A DNA stretch of 64,000 nt from Ancistrus triradiatus (taxonomy: Eukaryota; Chordata; Actinopteri; Siluriformes; Loricariidae): positions 62,001 through 126,000 of the forward strand of contig JAJAGP010001485.1 of the NCBI GenBank assembly GCA_025084515.1, written 5' to 3'. Positions 51,102 through 53,814 of the stretch are shown here, piece after piece. The notes beneath the pieces are model-generated. The model had not been told where the DNA came from. It did no database searches and was given only the letters and a program-made list of their open reading frames with translations. Position 1 is the stretch's first letter, and each line of letters begins with the position of its first letter. Both the position numbers and the translations under genes were made by a program.

Positions 51102-53312
51102 ATTTTCCAGCCACTCTTCTCACCCGGCCATGACAATAAAGAGATCCAAGCGATTCCAGGTGTCGCCAAGGTAACACCTGGACCCAAATACCCCCAGAGC
51201 GACCATCTTCAGCACCATCTCCACCGCGAAGAAAGCGAAGATGAAGTCATCGAATGCCTACGGAAAGAAACAATACAGACGGTATTACTACCGATAATGG
51301 AGACGTCTTCGTAATCCTAAACGGTCCAGAACAAAACCTAATCTCAGAACCGAAAGGGACAAGAAGCACAGGTCCAGGACCAAAACTGTCCACTCTACTG
51401 CAAGAGAAAGGGCCCCCTGTTAGGTCTTGTCCCTCTGCTTCCTCTTGAACTGAAGTTGGTACTCATGTACTCCAACTGTCCCCTCCCAATGAGTGATGTC
51501 CCCTGGCGAGTGCTTGAGGAGTCACGGCTGCCCCATGCAAAGGCTTCCTCATCGTATGAGATTCCAGAGTGGTTTCCACATGGTCAAAGTGTTTCGACTA
51601 TGCCCTGCGGAGGCTTCGACCCAGTCTAGCCAACTGGTTTCTGAGTAGTCTAAGCATCTCAACTGTCCTCTCCAAGGGCTTCCTCCTTAGGCAAGGTGAT
51701 TTCTGAGTATCCACCATCCCTTAAGAGGGCTTTCTCCTCTAGCAAGGTGCTTTCTGAGGGGTTGAGGTGTCTCAGCTTTGTCCTACAGGTAGTCTAGATA
51801 TCTTGACTGTCCCCCATGGTGGTATTCTCTTCTGCCAAGGTGGTTTTTGAGTAGGCAAGGTGTTTCAGCTATCCGCCATGTGCCCTATGGTGGATTCTTA
51901 ATAGTGGAGGTGTTTTAGCTGTCCCTTACATGGTTCCTCCACAGGCAAGATTGTCTTTGAGTGGTCAAGGGATTTCAGCTGTCCCCTATGAAAGCTTCCT
52001 CCTCTGCAGAAGTGGTATCTGAGTCGTTAAGGCTTTTCACCTGACCCTTACTGGGCTTCCTCCTCCAGCAAGGTGGTTTCTATGTGGTTGAGGTGTCTCA
52101 GCTTTGCCCTAAAGGTAGTCAATGCATCCTGGCTATGCCCTATGGGGGCTTCCTCCTCTACAAAGATAGTTCCTTAATAGCAGAGCATCTCAGCTGCACC
52201 TTACTTTGATTTCTCCTCTGGAAAGGTGGTTTGAATGGTCAAGGCATCGGAGCTGTCCCGTGCAATGGCCTTCTGCTCTGCAGAGGTTGTTTCTGAGTCG
52301 TTGTTGTCTCTGCTGTGCCCTACGAGGGCTTCCTCCTTAGGCAAGGTGGTTTCTTATTAATGGAGATGTCTCAGTTGTCTTCTACAGATATATGAGGAGT
52401 CTCAGCTGTCCCATATGGGGGGCTACCTGGTCTGGCAGGTGGACTCTGACTGGTTGTGAGCTGTCCTATCTGGGGGTTTTCGGCTCTGATGATGTGGTTT
52501 CTGAGCGATTGAGGCATCTGAGTGCCCCCTACAAGGGGTTCCTTCTCTGGCAAAGTGGTTTCTGAGTAGCTGAGACATCTCAGCTACAGTATTCCATAAG
52601 AGGCCTTTCTCCTATGGCAAACTGGTTTCAAAGTGGAAGAGGTGCCTTGGCTTTGCCCTACAACTAATCAAGATGTCTCAGCTGTCACCTACAAATGCCT
52701 GCTCTTCTGCCAATGTTTCTGGCTGTTTCTTGGCTGTGCCCTATGGGTTTCTCAGTAGTGGAGGGCTTCCTCCTCTGGCAAGGTTGTTCCTTAGTAGGGG
52801 ATGAGTCTTAGTCTTCAAGTAGTGGTGGTGTCTCAGCAGTCCCTTACAGGGGTTCCTTCTCTAACGAGGTGGTTTCTAAATGGTCAAAGCATCTCAGTTG
52901 TCCCCCAAGAGGGCTTTTTCCTATGGTAAAGTGATTTCTTATTGGTGGAGGGGTCTCGATTTTGCCCTATGGTAGTTGAGGCATCTCAGCTGTCCCCTTT
53001 GAGGACTTCCTCCTCTAGCAAGGTGGTTTCTTAGTAGTCAAGGCATCTTAGCCCTCAAAGGGTCTTCCTCCTCTGGCGATAGGTGCCCCTTCCGTCGTTC
53101 TAGGGTGGACAGTTCTAGTTCTGGGCATGCATCCCCCCGCCTTTATCCATTAACATCACTCAGACTAAAGTTTATAAAGAGAGCCGGGTTTTTTTTATAC
53201 CTGCAGGATGCTGCAGCGCTCTGAATGACACTCCAGGTCCTGACACGGCTGGAACATACCCAAGGTAACGCAGTTCAGCAAAATCACCAACATGCTGACT
53301 CGCTCGAACCAC
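11925..53312 (-). CDS. cacna1h: T-type calcium channel alpha1H (Cav3.2), 32 exons, 5' incomplete
   Basis: Pore-forming subunit of low-voltage-activated T-type calcium channels in the plasma membrane of neurons, heart and endocrine cells. Thirty-two exons join with consistent phases into 5,815 nt: 1,937 residues plus TGA. Approximate layout in this partial protein: domain I 1-315, I-II linker 315-590 with gating-brake helices and a poly-His run, domain II 590-815, II-III linker 815-1060, domain III 1065-1320, short III-IV linker, domain IV 1375-1625, C-tail to 1937. The selectivity residues are E, E, D, D (TLEGW, TQEDW, SKDGW, TGDNW), diagnostic of T-type channels. EYSLDGHNVS in domain I, QADGGLSVLRTF in domain II and LEPYKPQWC before domain III point to Cav3.2 rather than Cav3.1 or Cav3.3. 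Linkage to syngr3 mirrors human 16p13.3. The N-terminus is outside the exons found. Introns are largely minisatellite and transposon. Confidence 0.95.
12503..12651 (-). CDS. cacna1h: cacna1h exon ee: C-tail
   Basis: Acceptor CCTTTAG. Encodes SSLSVSSQPCDWGSLLQVTA, PHTGSASHLELRPKQ, SLRMLQRQ. Comparable to SVHSQPADTSY..LQ..APH in Cav3.1 and LCRQ in Cav3.2. The phase fits both neighbours. Confidence 0.82.
12660..13735. repeat. AAT-rich low-complexity block in cacna1h intron
   Basis: About 1.1 kb of AAT/AAAAT-rich sequence filling the intron between exons dd and ee, with (AT)n near 12868-12890 and (AAT)n near 13240-13275. On the transcribed strand it is TTA-rich, like the block at 1.0-2.8 kb. Confidence 0.9.
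13839..13992 (-). CDS. cacna1h: cacna1h exon dd: C-tail
   Basis: Encodes DGDLLVVGKPSVSRMLSLPN, DSYMFYPLKSAHGPPDQ and on to DQRTLE. VSVSRMLSLPNDSYMF is a conserved Cav3 C-tail motif. Phase 1 out (G then GTGACA). Confidence 0.9.
14075..14338 (-). CDS. cacna1h: cacna1h exon cc: domain IV S6 and proximal C-tail
   Basis: Encodes DTLRECKGGDRCLSYLPLVS, PLYFVTFVLVAQFVLVNVVV, AVLMKHLEDSNKD and a Glu-rich helix with ELEEELRASRLQDAD. Phase 0 out, donor GTAACT. Confidence 0.95.
14418..14539 (-). CDS. cacna1h: cacna1h exon bb: domain IV pore
   Basis: Encodes [40 protein letters not shown], K. The Asp in TGDNW is the domain IV selectivity residue. Phase 0 out, GTGAGC. Confidence 0.95.
14627..14776 (-). 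CDS. cacna1h: cacna1h exon aa: domain IV S4-S5 and S5
   Basis: Encodes [50 protein letters not shown]. Phase 1 out, donor GTCAGT. Confidence 0.95.
14857..14990 (-). CDS. cacna1h: cacna1h exon z: domain IV S3-S4
   Basis: Encodes WNQLDLAIVLLSVMGITLEE, IDLNASLPINPTIIRIMRVL, RIAR (S4). Phase 1 out, donor GTACCG. Confidence 0.95.
15115..15590. repeat. minisatellite, ACCTCTAAAGAACGGGACAG type
   Basis: Diverged units of roughly 45-55 bp with GACCTCTAGAGAACGGGACA, then GAAC.. AAAGGAACAAGAC, in the intron between exons y and z. The rest of that intron, 15591-15848, is unremarkable. Confidence 0.8.
15849..15958 (-). CDS. cacna1h: cacna1h exon y: domain IV S2
   Basis: Encodes YLEEALKYFNYVFTLVFVIE, AILKLVAFGFRRFFKD; phase 2 out, donor GTGAGA. 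Confidence 0.95.
16050..16201 (-). CDS. cacna1h: cacna1h exon x: domain IV S1
   Basis: Encodes ALQRPYYADYSPARLYIHTL, CTSHYLDLFITVIIGINVLT, MAMEHYNQPK. Phase 1 in gives a Lys at the junction. The small optional insert known in mammalian III-IV linkers was not found. The acceptor follows a 140-bp (GT)n tract. Confidence 0.94.
16205..16350. repeat. (CA)n/(CG)-interrupted microsatellite at exon x acceptor
   Basis: About 145 bp of CA with regular GCGC and ATGC interruptions, starting 4 nt upstream (in transcript sense) of exon x. In the transcript it is a GU tract serving as the 3' splice-site approach. Confidence 0.93.
16425..17965 (+). repeat. GANTC minisatellite family B, array 1
   Basis: Units of AATCTCTAGCTTGTGAATCT plus GAATCTGAGTCA, about 30-36 bp, diverged. 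Interrupted by an L2-like LINE tail at 16622-16932. TGAGTCA heptamers recur. Confidence 0.92.
16622..16932 (-). mobile_element. LINE (L2-like) 3' tail fragment
   Basis: Contains TTTATTTATATAGCGCTTTT, ACAATGGAGCATTGTCTCAA and AGCAACTTTACAAG, the reverse complement of the 3' end seen at 25340-25412. Pentamer repeats AAGTCAAGTCAAGTCAG flank it at 16624-16641, as expected for an L2-type short-repeat tail. Downstream text (GGCGACAGTGGCAAGGAAAA) matches common fish LINE 3' UTRs. Confidence 0.65.
17985..18517. repeat. cluster of opposed CA and GT microsatellites
   Basis: CA runs at about 17989-18028, 18108-18159 and 18465-18517, and GT runs at 18186-18216 and 18318-18367. Adjacent opposite runs can pair as hairpins. 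In transcript sense the cluster starts about 28 nt after the exon w donor. Confidence 0.93.
18545..18737 (-). CDS. cacna1h: cacna1h exon w: domain III S6 and III-IV linker
   Basis: Encodes [40 protein letters not shown] and a charged Glu/Arg helix ending LEKRR. Phase 1 out, donor GTGAGC. The 6.1-kb intron before it is mostly family B repeat plus a Harbinger element. Confidence 0.95.
18888..22624 (+). repeat. GANTC minisatellite family B, array 2 (largest)
   Basis: About 3.7 kb of units like AATCTCTAGCTTATGAGTC, GGAGTCAAATTGAATCTC and TGTGAATCTGAGTCAAA. Blocks near 19403-19640 and 21491-21718 are nearly identical. It lies in the intron before exon w. Confidence 0.93.
22625..24298 (-). mobile_element. 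PIF/Harbinger DNA transposon, truncated
   Basis: Inserted in the family B array. The right end has CTTAAGAAACTTTCATGAATCCGGCTCC, typical of the GGAGCCGGATTCATGAAAG terminus; no matching left terminus is present, so that side is deleted. On the minus strand lies a HARBI1-like transposase. On the plus strand at 22620-22820 a Lys/Arg-rich open frame may be the remains of the Myb/SANT accessory protein. Family B repeats resume on both sides. Confidence 0.8.
23070..23942 (-). pseudogene. Harbinger transposase (HARBI1-like), broken
   Basis: Pieces in order: GVSQPSVSRVVNTVSNAL (helix-turn-helix), FPNVLAVVDGRHFDYKG (first Asp region), VNRKNFHSLNVQVVCDATLG, then WPGSTHDSFML (second Asp region), GWLLG, and VERCIGVLKSWSRCIDQSG. 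A GTAAAC donor after WLLG (about 23395) and TTATCAG before GTGATAGT (about 23262) look like an intron at the conserved LLG/DSG site. A frameshift follows, and a stop occurs soon after the last motif. It is a dead copy. Confidence 0.8.
24299..24592 (+). repeat. GANTC minisatellite family B, array 3
   Basis: Right-hand continuation of the array interrupted by the Harbinger element. Confidence 0.85.
24781..24868. repeat. (CA)n microsatellite at exon v donor
   Basis: About 88 bp of CA with two AAACAC interruptions, abutting the GTATGT donor of exon v. Confidence 0.95.
24871..24960 (-). CDS. cacna1h: cacna1h exon v: domain III filter
   Basis: Encodes [20 protein letters not shown] and GLDAVAVDQQ. 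The Asp in SKDGW is the domain III selectivity residue. Donor GTATGT runs straight into a (GT)n repeat on the coding strand. Confidence 0.95.
25020..25412 (+). mobile_element. L2-like LINE reverse-transcriptase fragment with 3' end
   Basis: Plus-strand translation gives GVTFDSDLSFDEHIRNIFNH, then FIDAEKLVHAFISPSLDHCN ALL, the conserved C-terminal part of CR1/L2-type reverse transcriptase, with one stop in the preceding codon. A 3' UTR ends AAAGCTGCTTTGAGACAATG .. AAAAAGCGCTGGTGAAATAAA. Truncated at the 5' end. Family B repeat starts immediately after it. Confidence 0.75.
25408..26705 (+). repeat. GANTC minisatellite family B, array 4
   Basis: Units of ATCTCTAGCTTGTGAATCTG plus AATCTGAGTCAA and AGTCGACTCAAGC variants, beginning exactly at the LINE 3' end and ending about 30 nt before the exon u donor. 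Confidence 0.92.
26735..26860 (-). CDS. cacna1h: cacna1h exon u: domain III turret
   Basis: Encodes LFKGKFYHCEGFDTRNITNK, SECLQANYRWVRRKYNFDNL, GQ. NIT is a conserved glycosylation sequon. Phase 0 both ends; donor GTACAA. Confidence 0.94.
26946..27072 (-). CDS. cacna1h: cacna1h exon t: domain III S4-S5
   Basis: Encodes VISRAPGLKLVVETLITSLR, PIGNIVLICCAFFIVFGILG, VQ. The acceptor GAGAGCAG sits immediately after a (GT)n tract. Phase 0 out, donor GTACGA. Confidence 0.94.
27160..27344 (-). CDS. cacna1h: cacna1h exon s: domain III S2-S4
   Basis: Encodes VVAMGMYVGPGSYLQSSWNV, LDGLLVFVSIVDILVSLASS and GILRVLRLLRTLRPL (S4). Phase 2 out; the donor GTGTGTGTGTG is itself a GT repeat. Confidence 0.94.
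27480..28165. repeat. cluster of tRNA-like SINE fragments and short duplications
   Basis: Three B-box-like pieces: GGTTCGTATCC near 27690, GGATCGAGTCC near 27838 and, after GATCGGTAGAGCGCTGG near 28048, GGTTTGTACCC near 28090. Duplicated phrases CGTTACTTAC and CACTAGTGG / CTAGTGGCAG flank them. They lie in the intron between exons r and s. No intact tRNA gene. Confidence 0.45.
28190..28258 (-). CDS. cacna1h: cacna1h exon r: domain III S2
   Basis: Encodes [20 protein letters not shown] then TVK; phase 0 at both ends, donor GTAAGC. At 69 nt it is among the smallest exons here. Confidence 0.95.
28352..28475 (-). CDS. cacna1h: cacna1h exon q: domain III S1
   Basis: Encodes FRLRCQRVITHRMFDHVVLI, FIFLNCITIALERPDIHPHS, M. 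Phase 2 in, 0 out, donor GTAGTG. Confidence 0.94.
28558..28658 (-). CDS. cacna1h: cacna1h exon p: pre-domain III
   Basis: Encodes SWLIVLKKKLEPYKPQWCSD and HEDWSLYLFSPHN; LEPYKPQWC is a Cav3.2 signature. Phase 2 out (AA then GTAAAC). An alternative acceptor two bases downstream would break the frame. Confidence 0.9.
28690..28950. other. intron sequence, no gene seen
   Basis: Intron between exons o and p. Contains GGCCAAAAGTATCCGGACACC near 28727 and a related TACTTTTGGCCACACGCACC near 28950, which resemble ends of common fish Tc1-like elements. No supported coding. Confidence 0.4.
28977..29339 (-). CDS. cacna1h: cacna1h exon o: II-III linker, Ser/Asp-rich
   Basis: Encodes SSLWGSRRSSWNSLGRAPSM, GERESLLSGDGRNSSDDDD, ESFDLPELLQVPSTSYPFGE and an acidic EEDEEQEEVSSRS end. 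ESLLSG and SSWNSLGRAPS match T-type channels. The exon end at TTG, donor GTATGC, is the least certain boundary; it is chosen because it keeps phase 0 into the next exon. Confidence 0.82.
29343..29620. repeat. dispersed fish repeat with ATT tail
   Basis: ATTATTATTATTCTTATTCC, then CTACAGCTTTCGAGCTACTT, then CCCATAGGAAATGAATGG, a dispersed pattern I recall from teleost genomes. It lies directly before exon o. Confidence 0.4.
29640..30440. repeat. AGCAACCACATAGCAACAGCCT minisatellite region
   Basis: Short units built on TAGCAACCACTTAGCAACAG mixed with ATAAATATCTGGACAGCTAA phrases, which also recur (29690, 29725, 29885, 30060, 30250, 30320). A compound array. 30440-31180 shows no further feature. 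Confidence 0.75.
31189..31370 (-). CDS. cacna1h: cacna1h exon n: II-III linker
   Basis: Encodes SEVKMHTLMPISNGHLEPRA and on to SQSRRSSNASYEHHDQKYA. The NGHLE motif matches human Cav3.2. Phase 1 in, 0 out, donor GTAAGG. Confidence 0.9.
31446..31530 (-). CDS. cacna1h: cacna1h exon m: II-III linker, acidic
   Basis: Encodes GDASRSESDDDLYSDFDEED then RLRELMRS, like the human GDANRSDTDEDK region. The acceptor tract is a (CT)n microsatellite. Phase 1 out, donor GTACGA. Confidence 0.92.
31531..31588. repeat. (GA)n microsatellite at exon m acceptor
   Basis: About 55 bp of GA; in transcript sense (CU)n ending in the AG of the exon m acceptor. Confidence 0.95.
31600..32085. repeat. minisatellite family D, array 1
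   Basis: Diverged units with GAATCCTCACTAGGCTAACA / CCCTGGAAG and GAGTCCTCGCTAGGTCAACA / CCCTGGTGGCAAG, about 60-70 bp. The same family forms the array at 60.7-62.07 kb. Confidence 0.8.
32439..32594 (-). CDS. cacna1h: cacna1h exon l: domain II filter and S6
   Basis: Encodes [40 protein letters not shown] and LVAILVEGFQAE. The Glu in TQEDW is the domain II selectivity residue. Phase 0 at both ends; donor GTACGA. Confidence 0.95.
32690..33600. repeat. minisatellite of about 125-165 bp
   Basis: GCCAGGCCAATTGTGCCTGT recurs at about 32788, 32887, 33013, 33166, 33329 and 33491, with ACTTGTCCTGGTCAGGGTCT and ACTTTATGTAATCCTGTTCT between. The later spacings are about 160 bp. Confidence 0.88.
33773..34322. 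repeat. three CA microsatellites
   Basis: CA runs at about 33775-33831, 34137-34177 and 34279-34321, in the intron between exons k and l. Nothing else recognisable between them. Confidence 0.93.
34440..35450. mobile_element. AT-rich MITE cluster with CTTAAGAA palindromes
   Basis: Repeated TTCTTAAGAA motifs, and ends such as GGGACCGAATTCATGAAAAA (about 34643) facing AAGCTTTGGTGAATCCGGC (about 34856). Further partial ends are GGGATCAGATTCACAAAAGG (35109) and GGGATCGGATTCACAAACG (35392). The ends resemble the Harbinger terminus near 24280, so these may be Harbinger-derived MITEs nested in each other. Confidence 0.6.
35508..35625 (-). CDS. cacna1h: cacna1h exon k: domain II S5-pore
   Basis: Encodes ILGMHLFGCKFTLRLDNGDT, VSDRKNFDSLLWAIVTVFQ; phase 0 out at GTCAGA. 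Confidence 0.94.
35732..35917 (-). CDS. cacna1h: cacna1h exon j: domain II S3-S5
   Basis: Encodes VWEIIGQADGGLSVLRTFRL (S4), [20 protein letters not shown] and [20 protein letters not shown] (S5). Phase 2 in and out (split Ser codon), donor GTCGGT. QADGG fits Cav3.2. Confidence 0.95.
35988..36139 (-). CDS. cacna1h: cacna1h exon i: domain II S2-S3
   Basis: Encodes PAELTDVLEISNIVFTSLFA, LEMVLKLLACGPFGYISNPY and NIFDLVIVVI plus AG of a split Ser. The frame requires the intron to start GCACGT, a GC donor. Confidence 0.93.
36200..36675. repeat. TACAGGTG minisatellite, left part
   Basis: Short units TATGTACAGGTGTGTTACCTG and variants. Continues at 38257-38480 after the Tc1 insertion. Confidence 0.88.
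36678..38254 (+). mobile_element. Tc1/mariner transposon, nearly full length
   Basis: Begins CAGTGGGGCAAAAAAGTATT and ends in the inverted form AATACTTTTTTGCCTCATTG. The inverted match continues inward for roughly 200 bp (GTAGGATTTTTAAAGAATTT side). It is flanked by TA on both sides (36676-36677 and 38255-38256), the Tc1 target duplication, and sits inside a TGTACAGGTG minisatellite. It carries a decayed transposase gene. Confidence 0.93.
37041..38039 (+). pseudogene. Tc1 transposase, broken by stops and frameshifts
   Basis: Plus-strand pieces include AKNIELSKNTRKKIVDLHQA (N-terminal helix-turn-helix), ISNTLRREGLRS, LCSDETKIELFG (second catalytic Asp), HGGGNIMLWACFSAKG, FQHDNDPKHTA and SPDLNPIENVWREL (third acidic residue). 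An early stop after NRLV and later shifts make it non-functional. Confidence 0.88.
38257..38480. repeat. TACAGGTG minisatellite, right part
   Basis: TGTACAGGTGATATTGTATG and similar units continue after the Tc1 element. Confidence 0.85.
38481..39135. other. unique intron sequence, no gene seen
   Basis: Balanced composition, a short CA run at 38705-38723, no coding match. The richest apparently unique stretch of the intron between exons h and i. Confidence 0.5.
39136..39600. repeat. ACAGACAGATATTTAG minisatellite
   Basis: Diverged units of GACAGACAGATATTTAGAC. Weakens after 39440; scattered ACAGACAG steps continue to about 39600. 39601-39879 shows nothing. Confidence 0.85.
39880..40855 (-). 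repeat. GANTC minisatellite family A, inverted array
   Basis: AGTGAGTCAGTGTTTGAATC, AGTGAATCATTTAGTCATGA, CTAAGATTCACTCCTCTCC: the reverse complement of the family A units at 6.8-9.9 kb. Lies in the intron between exons h and i, ending about 110 nt past exon h in transcript sense. Confidence 0.92.
40898..40950. repeat. (GT)n microsatellite near exon h donor
   Basis: About 52 bp of GT, 18 nt beyond the exon h donor in transcript sense, with GAGAGAGA between. Confidence 0.95.
40968..41290 (-). CDS. cacna1h: cacna1h exon h: distal I-II linker and domain II S1
   Basis: Encodes GVYPGVCSSACTQADTKLAP, a Cys-rich linker, then VLRRIVDSKYFNRGIMIAIL and INTLSMGVEYHEQ (domain II S1). Phase 1 in, phase 0 out. 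The donor GTCTCT is followed by a CT stretch and then a (CA)n microsatellite. Confidence 0.93.
41921..42515 (-). CDS. cacna1h: cacna1h exon g: domain I S6 and I-II linker
   Basis: Encodes [20 protein letters not shown] (S6), then EPGSCYEEILNYLVHLLRKL, the helix-loop-helix gating brake. A Gly run (GGGGG), a His run (HHQHHHHHHH, 42131-42172) and NYPTILPLALFSRS follow. Ends phase 1 at GTGAGA. The linker is shorter than the human one. Confidence 0.93.
42590..43720. other. mostly unique intron, one SINE-like B box
   Basis: Intron between exons f and g. Near 43310-43345 TTTAAAGCTCTGGACTGTT and GGTTCAAATCCC resemble A- and B-box parts of a tRNA-derived SINE. A 107-codon plus-strand open frame at 43462-43785 has no recognisable motif. 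Nothing else supported. Confidence 0.4.
43725..44534. repeat. minisatellite of about 90 bp, left part
   Basis: Units with AGAACAATAAGGGGCCTAGA, CCAGAACCTTTTGGGACACC, TTATTGCACTCTAATAGTCT and CTCTAACAGCCTATGGGTCC. Interrupted by mobile elements; continues at 45815. Confidence 0.9.
44535..44780. mobile_element. hAT-type transposon terminus
   Basis: TAGGGCTGCAACTAACGATT, then ATTTTAATAATCGATTAATT and CGATTATTTTTTCGAGTAAT: the terminal region of a very common fish hAT element. The opposite terminus was not found, so its right limit is unknown. 44780-45160 holds no clear gene. Confidence 0.7.
45160..45648. mobile_element. foldback MITE with GTCCACACG termini
   Basis: Left end CTGTCCACACGAACATGGGT .. 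TTTTAAAAACG; right end GTTTAAGAAAATACCCGTGT ACGTGTGGACATAG, its approximate inverted copy. Internal GTGTGGAC and CACACGAAAACGGA phrases recur. Confidence 0.6.
45815..46195. repeat. minisatellite of about 90 bp, right part
   Basis: Same units as 43725-44534 (CTCTAATGGGTTATGGGTCC, GGGGCCTACTACAGACCCTT), restarting after the inserted elements. Confidence 0.88.
46397..46489 (-). CDS. cacna1h: cacna1h exon f: domain I selectivity filter
   Basis: Encodes [20 protein letters not shown] then YNFIYFIFLII. The Glu in TLEGW is the domain I selectivity residue. Phase 0 at both ends; donor GTAAGT. Confidence 0.95.
46992..47304 (-). CDS. cacna1h: cacna1h exon e: domain I extracellular turret and pore helix
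   Basis: Encodes the long S5-P loop of domain I: FNLSQSMSAYYRPDDSD, AFICSTNRENGMLRCSD, SGCINWNTYYSDC and HNPHNGAINFDNIGYAWIA up to IFQ. The conserved cysteines form the turret disulfides in T-type channels. Ends phase 0 at GTGCGT. Confidence 0.94.
47974..48133 (-). CDS. cacna1h: cacna1h exon d: domain I S4-S5 and S5
   Basis: Encodes [40 protein letters not shown] and LLRNRCFLDEHTN. Phase 1 in, phase 2 out, donor GTGAGT. Confidence 0.95.
48140..48905. other. intron sequence, no gene seen
   Basis: Intron between exons c and d. Unique-looking, with short open frames that overlap in conflicting frames and no motif. Confidence 0.45.
48908..49332 (+). repeat. GANTC minisatellite family B, array 5
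   Basis: About a dozen units of AATCTCTAGCTTGTGAATCT plus GAGTC. Same orientation as the 16-26 kb arrays. Confidence 0.9.
49373..49549. repeat. two GT microsatellites
   Basis: GT runs at about 49373-49397 and 49510-49549, with about 110 bp of ordinary sequence between. Confidence 0.93.
49700..49794. repeat. (GA)n repeat at exon c donor
   Basis: GA runs with ACACCGAGAGAGAAAG interruptions, repeated twice; in transcript sense (CU)n beginning right at the GTGAGTCTCTC donor of exon c. Confidence 0.93.
49799..49896 (-). CDS. cacna1h: cacna1h exon c: domain I S3-S4 and voltage sensor
   Basis: Encodes MLEYSLDGHNVSFSAIRTVR and VLRPLRAINRVP. S4 has Arg every third residue. The D-G-H triplet in the S3-S4 loop is the Cav3.2 metal-binding site. 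Donor GTGAGT, directly followed by a CT-type simple repeat. Confidence 0.95.
50090..50575. repeat. minisatellite, GGGTTAAAGGTCCCGGTTCT type
   Basis: About 14 units of roughly 32-34 bp: TCCTCTGGGTTAAAGGTCCC plus GGTTCTGGTCAG. Intron between exons b and c. 50576-51040 shows a short GA-rich patch (50880-50920) and nothing else. Confidence 0.92.
51041..51099. repeat. (CA)n microsatellite near exon b donor
   Basis: About 59 bp of uninterrupted CA, 24 nt past exon b in transcript sense. Confidence 0.95.
51124..51257 (-). CDS. cacna1h: cacna1h exon b: domain I S2-S3
   Basis: Encodes AFDDFIFAFFAVEMVLKMVA (S2) through GDTWNRLDLFIVMAG (S3). Phase 0 in, phase 2 out (GG then donor GTGAGA). Confidence 0.95.
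51465..53105. repeat. minisatellite of about 55-60 bp, GGCTTCCTCCTCTGGCAAGG type
   Basis: About 27 units of GGCTTCCTCCTCTGGCAAGG, TGGTTTCTGAGTAGTCAAGG and CATCTCAGCTGTCCCCTA, filling the intron between exons a and b. Confidence 0.93.
53201..53312 (-). CDS. cacna1h: cacna1h exon a: domain I S1
   Basis: First exon found. Reads G (end of a split Pro codon) then WFERVSMLVILLNCVTLGMF and a Cys-containing loop ending CSILQ, phase 0 at donor GTATAA. There is no AG before it; the intron ends TTCAC, consistent with a U12-type AT-AC intron (see 53313-53333). Confidence 0.9.
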
Positions 53313-53333
53313 GTGAAGCCCGAAGTCAAGGAA
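53313..53333 (-). promoter_or_regulatory. U12-type (AT-AC) 3' splice site with branch point
   Basis: On the minus strand TTCCTTGAC (53333-53325) matches the minor-spliceosome branch consensus TTCCTTRAY. It is followed 13 nt from the branch A by intron end AC. The pyrimidine-rich AG tract of a major intron is absent. Minor introns at this region are known in voltage-gated Na and Ca channel genes. Confidence 0.8.
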
Positions 53334-53814
53334 AAACACAAACACACATACAGTACACACACACACACACACAAACGCTGAGCATTGAGAAGTCTAATCT
53401 CAAACGCTCATTCACAAAGTCCTTAAATCAGCCCTTTTGAGCTTCAGCTCTGCAGAACAAACCCTGATAGATTTTTGCTTGATTAGGTGCCTCGCAGGCC
53501 TCCACTCCAACTCCGCTACGACTTGAAACTGGGTCAGCGTGTGTCTCCCCTCCACTTCTAATTGGGCGTGCGACATTTACAGTTACGGAGGAACACTGGA
53601 ACAGAATAGAAGCTAAAGTAATGAACAACATGCAATGCCCAATGCTCTCGAGAGGCACTGCAATACACAACACCTGTGCAGCCACACCAATAACTACCAG
53701 TAAAACAGGGTCGCACACCGAGAGCAACCCATATTTTTAAGAATCGAGAGTGGAATTTGGTTTTGGGAGCGCTCGACCAAGATGAGATGAAATTTCTACC
53801 CCTTCTGAAACAGC

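Noticed and set aside
53172..53372. AG acceptor before the GT-rich stretch (about 53376) for cacna1h exon a
   Set aside because: It would put the GT repeat in frame with the wrong reading frame; the AT-AC site gives the conserved protein and has a U12 branch point.
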